A stretch of DNA of 64,000 bases from Sphingobium sp. YR768. GTDB taxonomy: Bacteria > Pseudomonadota > Alphaproteobacteria > Sphingomonadales > Sphingomonadaceae. The translations under genes were made by a program, and so were the position numbers. This document shows positions 9,895 to 17,301 of this stretch, piece after piece. The notes beneath the pieces are model-generated. The model was not told the DNA's origin and did no database searches. It saw nothing but the letters and a program-made list of their open reading frames with translations. Numbering within the stretch: position 1 is the stretch's first letter; each line of letters opens with the position of its first letter. The stretch covers positions 186,001-250,000 of the forward strand of contig NZ_FOGE01000003.1 of NCBI RefSeq assembly GCF_900111125.1, in the 5' to 3' direction.

Positions 9895-9924
9895 AAAAAG
9901 GGGCGCCCCTTAAGGACGCCCCTT
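9895..9924 (-). terminator. Rho-independent terminator after tsf
   Basis: On the minus strand an 8-bp perfect stem AAGGGGCG/CGCCCCTT with an 11-base loop is followed by a short T run, 29 bases past the tsf stop codon. This marks the end of the rpsB-tsf transcript. Confidence 0.85.
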
Positions 9925-9952
9925 CCCTTATTCCGTAACGCTAGACTAGCGA

Positions 9953-10879
9953 TCAGACGCCGGCAGCGGCAGCCACTTCGGCGGCGAAGTCGCTGACTTC
10001 CTTTTCGATGCCTTCGCCCAGCTGGAAGCGGACATAGGACTTCAGCGTGATCGACGCGCCGGCATCCTTGGCGGCCTTGGCGACGACGTCGGCGACCGGG
10101 GTCTTGTTGTCCATCACGAACAGCTGCGAGAGCAGAGCCTGCTCCTTGGCGAACTTGGCGACCGCGCCGTCGACCATCTTGGCGACGATTTCGGCGGGCT
10201 TGCCCGATTCGGCAGCCTTTTCGGCGGCGATGGCGCGTTCACGCTCCAGCAGGACCGGATCGATGTCGGCAGCCGACAGCGCCAGCGGGAAAGCGGCGGC
10301 GATGTGCATGGCCAGTTGCTTGCCCAGCGGCTCCAGAACGTCGGCCGGCGCATTGCCTTCCAGCGCGACCAGCACGCCGATCTTGCCCAGACCCGGCGCA
10401 GCGGCATTGTGGACATAGGGGACGACGACGCCTTCGGTCACTTCGACATGGGCGACGCGGCGCAGATTCTGGTTCTCGCCGATGGTGGCGATGTTGGCGA
10501 CCAGCTTTTCGCCGACGGTGCCGCCAGCCGGGTGCGCCTGCGCCGACAGGGCTTCTGCATCAGCAGCGCCCGATTCCAACGCAACGGCCGAAACGGTGCG
10601 AACGAAGTCCTGGAACTGGTCGTTCTTGGCGACGAAGTCGGTTTCGCTGTTCACTTCGACGGCAACGCCCTTGGTGCCGGCAACGGCAACGCCGACCAGA
10701 CCTTCAGCAGCGGTGCGGCTCGACTTCTTCTGCGCGGCGGCCAGACCCTTGGCGCGCAGCCAGTCGGTTGCCGCTTCGATGTCGCCATTGGCTTCGGTGA
10801 GCGCCTTCTTGCAATCCATCATGCCCGCGCCCGAACGGTCGCGCAGTTCCTTGACGGCGGCAGCAGTGATCTCGGCCAT
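9953..10879 (-). CDS. tsf: Elongation factor Ts
   Basis: Nucleotide exchange factor for EF-Tu. The 308-residue protein begins with a UBA-like domain ([27 protein letters not shown], residues 1-40) and contains the EF-Tu contact segment [19 protein letters not shown] (about 72-90). The dimerisation domain and C-terminal module follow. It is downstream of rpsB with a hairpin in the 100-base gap, and ends just before a strong terminator. Confidence 0.97.
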   Translation of the reverse strand: MAEITAAAVKELRDRSGAGMMDCKKALTEANGDIEAATDWLRAKGLAAAQKKSSRTAAEGLVGVAVAGTKGVAVEVNSETDFVAKNDQFQDFVRTVSAVALESGAADAEALSAQAHPAGGTVGEKLVANIATIGENQNLRRVAHVEVTEGVVVPYVHNAAAPGLGKIGVLVALEGNAPADVLEPLGKQLAMHIAAAFPLALSAADIDPVLLERERAIAAEKAAESGKPAEIVAKMVDGAVAKFAKEQALLSQLFVMDNKTPVADVVAKAAKDAGASITLKSYVRFQLGEGIEKEVSDFAAEVAAAAGV

Positions 10880-10919
10880 GTTGAGGCTCCTAAATTCTGA
10901 GAGGGTTTAAATATGCGGC

Positions 10920-10946
10920 AGGGCGCGTCTCCGAAGAGCGCGCCCT
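10920..10946 (-). promoter_or_regulatory. Stable hairpin in the rpsB-tsf intergenic region
   Basis: The transcript strand can form an 8-bp stem AGGGCGCG/CGCGCCCT, extended inside by a few pairs around a UUCG loop. There is no T run after it, so it is more likely a partial attenuator or mRNA-processing element than a full terminator between rpsB and tsf. Confidence 0.5.
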
Positions 10947-10979
10947 AGCCTGTCATTCTTGCAGTTCGAAGACCGCGGA

Positions 10980-11738
10980 TCAGGCCTGAACGGCGATCTC
11001 TTCGGCTTCCGGCTCGGCCAGCGCACCCAGGTCGACGCCCGAAGCCTGCTGCGCACCACGGTTGCCCTTGGTGGCGGCGGCGGCGATCGCGTCGCAGTAG
11101 AGACGGATGGCGCGGCTGGCGTCATCGTTCGCGGGAACCGGGAAAGCGATGCCGTCGGGCGAGACGTTCGAGTCGAGAATGGCAACAACCGGGATACCCA
11201 GGGTGTTAGCTTCCTTGATCGCCAGCTCTTCCTTGTTGGCGTCGATCACGAACATCACGTCAGGGATGCCGTTCATGTCGCGGATGCCGCCCAGCGACAG
11301 TTCCAGCTTCTCGCGCTCGCGGGTCATCTGAAGGACTTCCTTCTTGGTGAAGCCGTGGGTATCGCCCGACAGCTTCTCTTCGAGGGTCTTCAGGCGCTTG
11401 ATCGAACCCGAAATGGTCTTCCAGTTGGTGAGCATGCCGCCCAGCCAGCGATGGTTGACGAAGTGCTGGCCCGACTTGCGAGCGGCTTCCGCGATCGGGT
11501 CCTGCGCCTGGCGCTTGGTGCCGACGAACAGCACCTTGCCACCGGCGGCGACAGTCGCCGACACGAAGTCCAGCGCGCGGCCGAACAGCGGCACGGTCTG
11601 CGACAGGTCAAGGATGTGGATGCCGTTGCGCTCGCCGAAGATGTACGGCTTCATGCGCGGATTCCAACGGTGGGTCTGGTGGCCGAAATGGGCGCCAGCC
11701 TCGATCAATTGGTGCATGGTGACGACAGGTGCCGCCAT
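10980..11738 (-). CDS. rpsB: 30S ribosomal protein S2
   Basis: Small-subunit ribosomal protein. Starting at [20 protein letters not shown] gives 252 residues and is preceded by AGGAG seven bases upstream. Conserved blocks are [38 protein letters not shown] and [13 protein letters not shown]. The open frame extends 24 codons further upstream, without support. First gene of the rpsB-tsf pair. Confidence 0.97.
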   Translation of the reverse strand: MAAPVVTMHQLIEAGAHFGHQTHRWNPRMKPYIFGERNGIHILDLSQTVPLFGRALDFVSATVAAGGKVLFVGTKRQAQDPIAEAARKSGQHFVNHRWLGGMLTNWKTISGSIKRLKTLEEKLSGDTHGFTKKEVLQMTREREKLELSLGGIRDMNGIPDVMFVIDANKEELAIKEANTLGIPVVAILDSNVSPDGIAFPVPANDDASRAIRLYCDAIAAAATKGNRGAQQASGVDLGALAEPEAEEIAVQA

Positions 11739-11875
11739 AATAGTTCTCCTTCCGGTTGGCCCTCTGGGAATCAGGAACCGCGGGATCACCTCAAAGGCGA
11801 TGCACGGCACCGGATATGTCGATTCCCATGTGGAATGGTCGCGCCATTAGACGCGAAAAAATCCGAATGCAAGGC

Positions 11876-11910
11876 TTGACGTCGTTCCCGAATGAGAACA
11901 TAAAGGGAAC
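11876..11910 (+). promoter_or_regulatory. Promoter with overlapping LexA-like box (GAAC-N7-GAAC)
   Basis: TTGACG at 11876-11881 and CATAAA at 11899-11904 are spaced by 17 bases, a plausible sigma-70 promoter pointing at the small membrane protein gene. GAAC at 11896-11899 and GAAC at 11907-11910 are separated by exactly 7 bases. This is the reverse-complement form of the GTTC-N7-GTTC LexA operator known in alphaproteobacteria, and it covers the -10 element. A further GAAC follows at 11916. Confidence 0.55.
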
Positions 11911-11951
11911 AGGCGGAACAAATAGGGTTAACGCCCGTTGGTTACATCATA

Positions 11952-12221
11952 ATGCGCCATGGCGTTGCCATGGCAAGACAGAAAGTGGTCGACATGTTCA
12001 CTCTTGTTGCAGCGACTCTCTTTTCCGGCGCCTTCCTGCTGGCGATCGCGACCATCGCATGGATGTTCGCCACCTATCATGACAAGATGGTGGCCGCCTT
12101 GCTGTTCGAACCGATCCCGCAGACGCCGCAAGTCTATCACATTCGCGTCAGCCGCCCGCGCGTGACGCACAGCCTGCGCAAGGCGGGCGCCCCCGCTCAG
12201 GGGCACGCCCTTCCCGCCTGA
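11952..12221 (+). CDS. Small single-span membrane protein, possibly SOS-regulated
   Basis: An 89-codon ORF; the ATG at 11952 is the longest choice, with alternatives at 11970 and 11994 (MFTLVAATLF). It has one strong transmembrane segment (FTLVAATLFSGAFLLAIATI, about residues 16-38) followed by a cationic, Pro-rich tail of about 45 residues (TPQVYHIRVSRPRVTHSLRK). I do not recognise a named family. A promoter with a LexA-like box lies about 50 bases upstream. Alphaproteobacteria are known to use tiny SOS-induced membrane proteins such as Caulobacter SidA to block division; a similar role here is only inference. Confidence 0.6.
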   Translation: MRHGVAMARQKVVDMFTLVAATLFSGAFLLAIATIAWMFATYHDKMVAALLFEPIPQTPQVYHIRVSRPRVTHSLRKAGAPAQGHALPA

Positions 12222-12223
12222 TC

Positions 12224-13012
12224 TTATTCCGTAACGGTCGCCGCCGCTTCGCGCTGCCGCTTCACCTTGGCGTAGGACAGGATACCGAACGGGATCAGCG
12301 CTACATAGACGGCGCAGATCATCAACAGGGTCAGCCAGGGGTCCGTCACCAGCAGCGCCGCCATCAGCCCCGCCACCGCGATCACCTCCAGCCGGATGCG
12401 CTTGCGCAGGCGCAAGGCCGTCCAGCTATAGGTGGCGATGCTGGAAATCATCAGGAACGCACAGAAAGCGGTCCAGGGCGCGACGACATACCAGGCGCGG
12501 AAGATTTCCTCGCCCGTCACCAGCCACAGATAGAGCGGCACGAAAGCCAGCCCCGCCCCGGCCGGCGCGGGAACGCCGGTCAGAAAGCCGGCCGACTTGT
12601 GCGGCTGTTCCCCGGCATCGATATTGGCGTTGAAGCGCGCCAGCCGCAGGGCGCAGGACAGCGCATGGGTCAGCGCGAAGATCCAGCCGAATTTCGGCAT
12701 GGCGTGCAGCGACCAGAGATAGAGGATCAACGCCGGCGCCACGCCGAACGCAATCGAATCGGACAGCGAATCCAGTTCCGCACCGAAACGGCTCTCGCCC
12801 CGCAGCATCCGCGCGATGCGACCATCCAGTCCGTCCAGCACACCGGCGAACAGGATGGACAGCACCGCCCGCTCCCAGTCCCCCGAAATGCCATAACGCA
12901 CCCCGGTCAGGCCGAAGCACAGCGCCATCGCCGTCACCGCATTGGGTGCCAGCATCCGCAACGTGATGCCCCGCCGCAGTCCGCGCGGCACGGTGCGCCG
13001 CTGGCGGCTCAT
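12224..13012 (-). CDS. pssA: CDP-diacylglycerol-serine O-phosphatidyltransferase
   Basis: Makes phosphatidylserine from CDP-diacylglycerol and serine, the first committed step to phosphatidylethanolamine. The 262-residue membrane protein carries the CDP-alcohol phosphotransferase signature as DGLDGRIARML...FGAELDSLSD (about residues 58-85) plus several hydrophobic spans. It is downstream of psd on the same strand, separated by a palindromic repeat. Confidence 0.95.
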   Translation of the reverse strand: MSRQRRTVPRGLRRGITLRMLAPNAVTAMALCFGLTGVRYGISGDWERAVLSILFAGVLDGLDGRIARMLRGESRFGAELDSLSDSIAFGVAPALILYLWSLHAMPKFGWIFALTHALSCALRLARFNANIDAGEQPHKSAGFLTGVPAPAGAGLAFVPLYLWLVTGEEIFRAWYVVAPWTAFCAFLMISSIATYSWTALRLRKRIRLEVIAVAGLMAALLVTDPWLTLLMICAVYVALIPFGILSYAKVKRQREAAATVTE

Positions 13013-13037
13013 GCCGGAAGGCCTTCATTCACAACAG

Positions 13038-13121
13038 CCGTTCGCCCTGAGCCTGTCGAAGGGCGCGCGCGCCCTTCGACATTCGAGCGAGACAAGTGGC
13101 TCGCTCGAACGGCACGAACGG
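13038..13121. repeat. Compound palindromic repeat between psd and pssA
   Basis: Begins with the CGTTCGCCCTGAGCCTGTCG arm shared with other intergenic repeats and folds as a tight hairpin (CGAAGGGCGCG/CGCGCCCTTCG). A second hairpin follows, TTCGAGCGA...TCGCTCGAA (13082-13109), and then a terminal GAACGG. It looks like two palindromes joined. Confidence 0.8.
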
Positions 13122-13142
13122 AGGTGAAAAACCGAATAATCG

Positions 13143-13877
13143 TCACTGCTGAATACCCGCCACCACGCGACGGTCGCCGATCTGGCCCAGGATCGTCTCG
13201 CCCGCAATGGTGCGCTGACCCAGGATCACGCGCGGCGCGGTCCCGGCCGGAAGATAGACGTCGACCCGGCTGCCAAAACGGATCAGGCCGATGCGCTGCC
13301 CCGCCGCGACCATGTCGCCGGGCTTGACGAAAGGCACGATCCGGCGCGCGACCAGACCCGCAATCTGGGTAAAGCCGACGCGCAGCCCGTCATGCCGCTC
13401 GACCAGGATATGCTGGCGCTCATTATCCTCGCTCGCCTTATCGAGGTCCGCATTCAGGAACTTGCCCGAAATATAGACGACCTGCTTGATCGTCCCGCCG
13501 ATCGGCGTGCGGTTGATATGAACGTCGAACACACTCATGAAGATCGACACGCGGATCAGCGGCTGATCGCCCAGACCGTTGGCGCCCGCCATTTCGCGAG
13601 GCGGGGGCACGCGCTGGATCAGCGTCACCAGACCGTCGGCCGGCGCGATGATCGCGCCATCATCCTGCGGCACGGCGCGCACCGGATCGCGGAAGAAGGC
13701 GAAGACCCAGATCGTCACCATGACCATCAGCCAGCCGACAATCTCCCATCCCAGCAGGAACAGGATACCGGTGATCGCCGCAGCGATCAGGCCGAATTTC
13801 ATCCCCTCCGGATGCACCGAAGGGAAGCGCCATTTTACATTGCTGCCCGCAGCAATCGTGATCTCGTCATTGTCCAT
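13143..13877 (-). CDS. psd: Phosphatidylserine decarboxylase proenzyme
   Basis: Decarboxylates phosphatidylserine to phosphatidylethanolamine; the proenzyme self-cleaves to make a pyruvoyl group. From the ATG at 13877 ([18 protein letters not shown]) it is 244 residues, the short alphaproteobacterial type. Two hydrophobic stretches lie near residues 30-70. The C-terminal [11 protein letters not shown] holds the Gly-Ser self-cleavage site. The frame is open 18 codons further upstream. It pairs functionally with pssA. Confidence 0.95.
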   Translation of the reverse strand: MDNDEITIAAGSNVKWRFPSVHPEGMKFGLIAAAITGILFLLGWEIVGWLMVMVTIWVFAFFRDPVRAVPQDDGAIIAPADGLVTLIQRVPPPREMAGANGLGDQPLIRVSIFMSVFDVHINRTPIGGTIKQVVYISGKFLNADLDKASEDNERQHILVERHDGLRVGFTQIAGLVARRIVPFVKPGDMVAAGQRIGLIRFGSRVDVYLPAGTAPRVILGQRTIAGETILGQIGDRRVVAGIQQ

Positions 13878-14037
13878 GGGCACCGTCTTTAGGCAGAGAC
13901 CTGCCCCCTGACAACGACCGATCCCGTCCATGGCTCCCCACAGGCCAGATTCCTGCCCCTGAATGGTTGAACATTGCCGCCGCTTTGCCTAGGGCGTCCC
14001 CATATTCCACCCAAGAGAAAGAAGGCGAATAGGCGCT

Positions 14038-15258
14038 ATGGCGAAGATCAAGGTGAAAAACCCCGTCGTGGAAATCGACGGCGACGAAATGACCCGGATC
14101 ATCTGGGAATGGATCCGCGAGCGCCTGATCCTCCCCTATCTCGACATCGATCTGAAATATTACGACCTCAGCGTCGAAAAGCGTGACGAAACGAACGATC
14201 AGATCACGATCGATTCCGCCAACGCGATCAAGGAATATGGCGTCGGCGTGAAGTGCGCCACCATCACGCCGGACGAAGCCCGCGTCGAGGAATTCAACCT
14301 CAAGTCGATGTGGCGCTCGCCCAACGGCACGATCCGCAACATTCTGGGCGGCGTCGTGTTCCGCGAACCGATCGTCATCAAGAACGTCCCCCGTCTGGTT
14401 CCGGGCTGGACCGACCCGATCGTCATCGGCCGCCATGCTTTCGGCGACCAGTATAAGGCGACCGACTTCGTGGTGCCCAGCGCCGGCAAGCTGACCATGG
14501 TGTGGGATGGCGAAAATGGCGAGAAGATCGAAAAGGAAGTGTTCAACTTCCCGTCGGCCGGTGTCGCCATGGGCATGTACAATCTGGACGATTCGATCCG
14601 CGATTTCGCCCGCGCCAGCATGAACTATGCGCTCGACCGCAAATGGCCGCTGTACCTGTCGACCAAGAACACCATCCTCAAGGCCTATGACGGCCGCTTC
14701 AAGGATCTGTTCCAGGAAGTGTTCGACAGCGAATTCGCCGACCAGTTCAAGGCTGCGAACATCATCTACGAACACCGCCTGATCGACGACATGGTCGCTT
14801 CGGCGCTCAAGTGGAGCGGCAAGTTCGTCTGGGCTTGCAAGAATTATGACGGCGACGTGCAGTCGGACACTGTCGCACAGGGATTCGGCTCGCTCGGCCT
14901 GATGACCTCGGTCCTGCTGTCGCCCGACGGCAAGACGGTGGAAGCCGAAGCCGCCCACGGCACCGTCACCCGCCACTATCGCCAGCACCAGCAGGGCAAG
15001 GCGACTTCGACCAACCCGATCGCCTCGATCTTCGCCTGGACCCAGGGCCTGGCCTTCCGCGGCAAGTTCGACGGCACGCCAGACGTCGTGAAGTTCGCCG
15101 AAACGCTGGAAAAGGTCTGCATCCAGACCGTCGAAAGCGGCAAGATGACCAAGGATCTGGCGCTGCTGATAGGTCCGGAACAGGCGTGGATGACCACGGA
15201 ACAGTTCTTCGAAGCGATCCGCGTCAACCTGGAAACCGAAATGGCCAAGTGGGCCTGA
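14038..15258 (+). CDS. icd: NADP-dependent isocitrate dehydrogenase
   Basis: Oxidative decarboxylation of isocitrate to 2-oxoglutarate with NADP. The 406-residue protein is of the eukaryote-like homodimeric type, beginning [20 protein letters not shown]. The substrate-binding block is [24 protein letters not shown] and the nucleotide region is [16 protein letters not shown] precedes the ATG. A strong intrinsic terminator follows, so it is probably monocistronic. Confidence 0.97.
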   Translation: MAKIKVKNPVVEIDGDEMTRIIWEWIRERLILPYLDIDLKYYDLSVEKRDETNDQITIDSANAIKEYGVGVKCATITPDEARVEEFNLKSMWRSPNGTIRNILGGVVFREPIVIKNVPRLVPGWTDPIVIGRHAFGDQYKATDFVVPSAGKLTMVWDGENGEKIEKEVFNFPSAGVAMGMYNLDDSIRDFARASMNYALDRKWPLYLSTKNTILKAYDGRFKDLFQEVFDSEFADQFKAANIIYEHRLIDDMVASALKWSGKFVWACKNYDGDVQSDTVAQGFGSLGLMTSVLLSPDGKTVEAEAAHGTVTRHYRQHQQGKATSTNPIASIFAWTQGLAFRGKFDGTPDVVKFAETLEKVCIQTVESGKMTKDLALLIGPEQAWMTTEQFFEAIRVNLETEMAKWA

Positions 15259-15309
15259 AAGTAGGGAACTGATCTGCGCCTGCGCGGTTCAGTACGGAAG
15301 CGGAATGAG

Positions 15310-15348
15310 GCGGCGCCGGATACCCGGCGCCGCTTTTTCCTTTTTAAT
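15310..15348 (+). terminator. Rho-independent terminator after icd
   Basis: A 10-bp perfect GC stem (GCGGCGCCGG/CCGGCGCCGC) with a 4-base loop is followed by TTTTTCCTTTTT, 51 bases after the icd stop. Confidence 0.9.
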
Positions 15349-15363
15349 ACGGCCTCAAAATGG

Positions 15364-15433
15364 CCGTTCCCCGGCGAAGGCCGGGGTCCAGTTCCGCCCG
15401 CAGGACTGGCCCCCGGCCTTCGCCGGGGAACGG
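15364..15433. repeat. REPIN-like hairpin doublet (CCCCGGCGAAGGCCGGGG type), gene-less
   Basis: CCGTTCCCCGGCGAAGGCCGGGG then TCCAGT, a 12-base spacer, then the inverted copy ACTGGCCCCCGGCCTTCGCCGG ending GGAACGG. Each half is itself a hairpin with a GAA-type loop, so the whole is two REP-like units in inverted order. The same unit flanks the GIY-YIG gene at 35894-36269. Confidence 0.9.
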
Positions 15434-15466
15434 CTGCCGACAGATTGCGACGAGGGAGATAGCGCA

Positions 15467-17080
15467 GTGACAACCGCCACCAAGAAACGCCTGGACGTCC
15501 GCGCCGCGGTCCCGTCCGACGTGCGCGGCATTCAGCGGCTGATCGCCCGCGCCTATCCCGGCATGCCAAATTATTCGCTGGCCACCATCCGGGGTCAGAT
15601 CAACAATTTCCCCAATGGCTGTTTCGTCGCCCTCTATGACGACAAGGTGGTCGGTTATTGCGCCACCATGCGCGTCAGCAAGACGATGGCCTTCGCCGTC
15701 CATGACTGGGACGAGATTACCGCCAATGGCTTCGGCACCCGCCACAGCGCGGCGGGCGAATGGCTCTATGGCTATGAAATGGCGGTCGATCCCAAGCTGC
15801 GCGGCCTGCGCATCGGCCAGCGCCTCTATGACGAGCGCAAGGAACTGGCGGAAGAACTGGACCTGCACGGCATCGTCATCGCCGGCCGCATGCCCGGCTA
15901 TGCCCGCGCCAAGCGCCGCGTCCATGGCCCGGCCGACTATCTGGACAAGGTCGTGACCGGCAAGATGCGCGATCAGGTGATCAGCTTCCAGCTCAAGAAC
16001 CAGTTCGAACCGCTCGGCGTCCTCGAAAATTACCTGCCCGAAGACAAGCAGTCGGACGGCCACGCCGCCCATCTGGTCTGGCGCAATCCCTATGTCGATC
16101 CCGACGAAGCGCCCGAAATGCGCGTGCCGCGCGGCGTGGAAAGCGTCCGCATCGCCACCTGCCAGCTTCAGGCCCGCGCCGTGCAGGATTTCGACGAATT
16201 CATCCGCAATCTCGAATATTTCGTCGATGTCGCGGCGGACTATCGCTCGGACTTCATCATCTTCCCCGAACTCTTCACCCTGCCCCTGCTCTCCTTCGAA
16301 ACCAAGAAGCTGACCCCGGTCGAGGCGATCGACAAGCTGACCGGCTACACCCCGCGCCTGACCAGGGAATTGGGGCGGATGGCGCTGGAATATAATATCA
16401 ACATCATCGGCGGCTCCCACCCGACCCGCGCCGACGATGGCGATATCCAGAATATCGCCTATGTCGCCCTGCGCGACGGCTCCATCCATACGCAGGAAAA
16501 GATTCACCCGACCCCCAACGAAGCCTTCTGGTGGAACATCAAGGGCGGCGACTCGCTCGACGTGATCCAGACCGACTGCGGCCCGATCGGCGTGCTCATC
16601 TGCTATGACAGCGAATTTCCCGAACTGGCCCGCCGCCTGGTCGATCAGGGCGCGCGCATCATCTTCGTCCCCTTCTGCACCGACTCGCGCCTCGGCTATC
16701 TGCGCGTGCGTTACTGTGCGCAGGCCCGCGCGATCGAAAATCAATGCTATGTCGTGATGTCCGGCAATGTCGGCAATCTGCCCAATGTCGACAATATGGA
16801 CATTCAATATGCCCAGAGCGCGATCCTGACCCCCTGCGACCTCCCCTTCGCGCGGGACGGCATTGCGGCGGAATCGACCGAAAATGTCGAAACGCTGACC
16901 ATGGCGGACGTCAACCTCGCCGACCTGAGCTGGGCACGGGCGGAAGGCACCGTCCGCAACCTGCGCGATCGCCGCTTCGACCTCTATCATATCGAATGGG
17001 ACAGCAATCCGGATCATGGCCATGCGCCCAGCGGCGGCCCTGTGCCAGCCGGTGGCCATAATTCGCCCGGCGGCGGCTGA
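15467..17080 (+). CDS. Bifunctional GNAT acetyltransferase / carbon-nitrogen hydrolase
   Basis: A 537-residue two-domain protein. Residues 1-200 are a GNAT-like domain (RAAVPSDVRGIQRLIARAY, then the acetyl-CoA loop region VDPKLRGLRIGQRLYDERKE). Residues 225-510 are a nitrilase-superfamily amidohydrolase with the triad Glu268 (FPELF), Lys345 (EKIHPT) and Cys379 (ICYDSEFPE). The GTG at 15467, preceded by GAGGGAGA, is chosen because the longer open frame would run through the hairpin doublet upstream. This fusion family is known, but its substrate is not established; an amide or acylated amine is a guess. Confidence 0.88.
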   Translation: MTTATKKRLDVRAAVPSDVRGIQRLIARAYPGMPNYSLATIRGQINNFPNGCFVALYDDKVVGYCATMRVSKTMAFAVHDWDEITANGFGTRHSAAGEWLYGYEMAVDPKLRGLRIGQRLYDERKELAEELDLHGIVIAGRMPGYARAKRRVHGPADYLDKVVTGKMRDQVISFQLKNQFEPLGVLENYLPEDKQSDGHAAHLVWRNPYVDPDEAPEMRVPRGVESVRIATCQLQARAVQDFDEFIRNLEYFVDVAADYRSDFIIFPELFTLPLLSFETKKLTPVEAIDKLTGYTPRLTRELGRMALEYNINIIGGSHPTRADDGDIQNIAYVALRDGSIHTQEKIHPTPNEAFWWNIKGGDSLDVIQTDCGPIGVLICYDSEFPELARRLVDQGARIIFVPFCTDSRLGYLRVRYCAQARAIENQCYVVMSGNVGNLPNVDNMDIQYAQSAILTPCDLPFARDGIAAESTENVETLTMADVNLADLSWARAEGTVRNLRDRRFDLYHIEWDSNPDHGHAPSGGPVPAGGHNSPGGG

Positions 17081-17181
17081 CGACACCGCTTCCCCGCACC
17101 AAACATCCTTGCCCCCGTAAACGCCCCCGCGACATCGCGGGCGGTGCCATTCTGCATTGCTGCTTGTAACAATTTGGAAGC

Positions 17182-17197
17182 ATTACATTTATGTAAT
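17182..17197. promoter_or_regulatory. Perfect AT-rich palindrome upstream of the TonB receptor
   Basis: ATTACAT-TT-ATGTAAT, two perfect 7-base arms around TT, sits about 105 bases upstream of the receptor ATG in an unusually AT-rich stretch. It has the form of a dimeric repressor operator. The rest of the 17081-17301 gap shows no ORF. Confidence 0.5.
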
Positions 17198-17301
17198 TCA
17201 CAAATCAGAAATCAAACATTCCCGAAGCCGAAATATTGGACGCCTAGCCGCTCCCTCGAACCCGCACTGAAGCGGGACCAATCCATATTCGGGGACCTAT
17301 C

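Noticed and set aside
13867..14988. 373-codon minus-strand frame across icd and the psd promoter
   Set aside because: Antisense to icd; the composition is that of a shadow frame.
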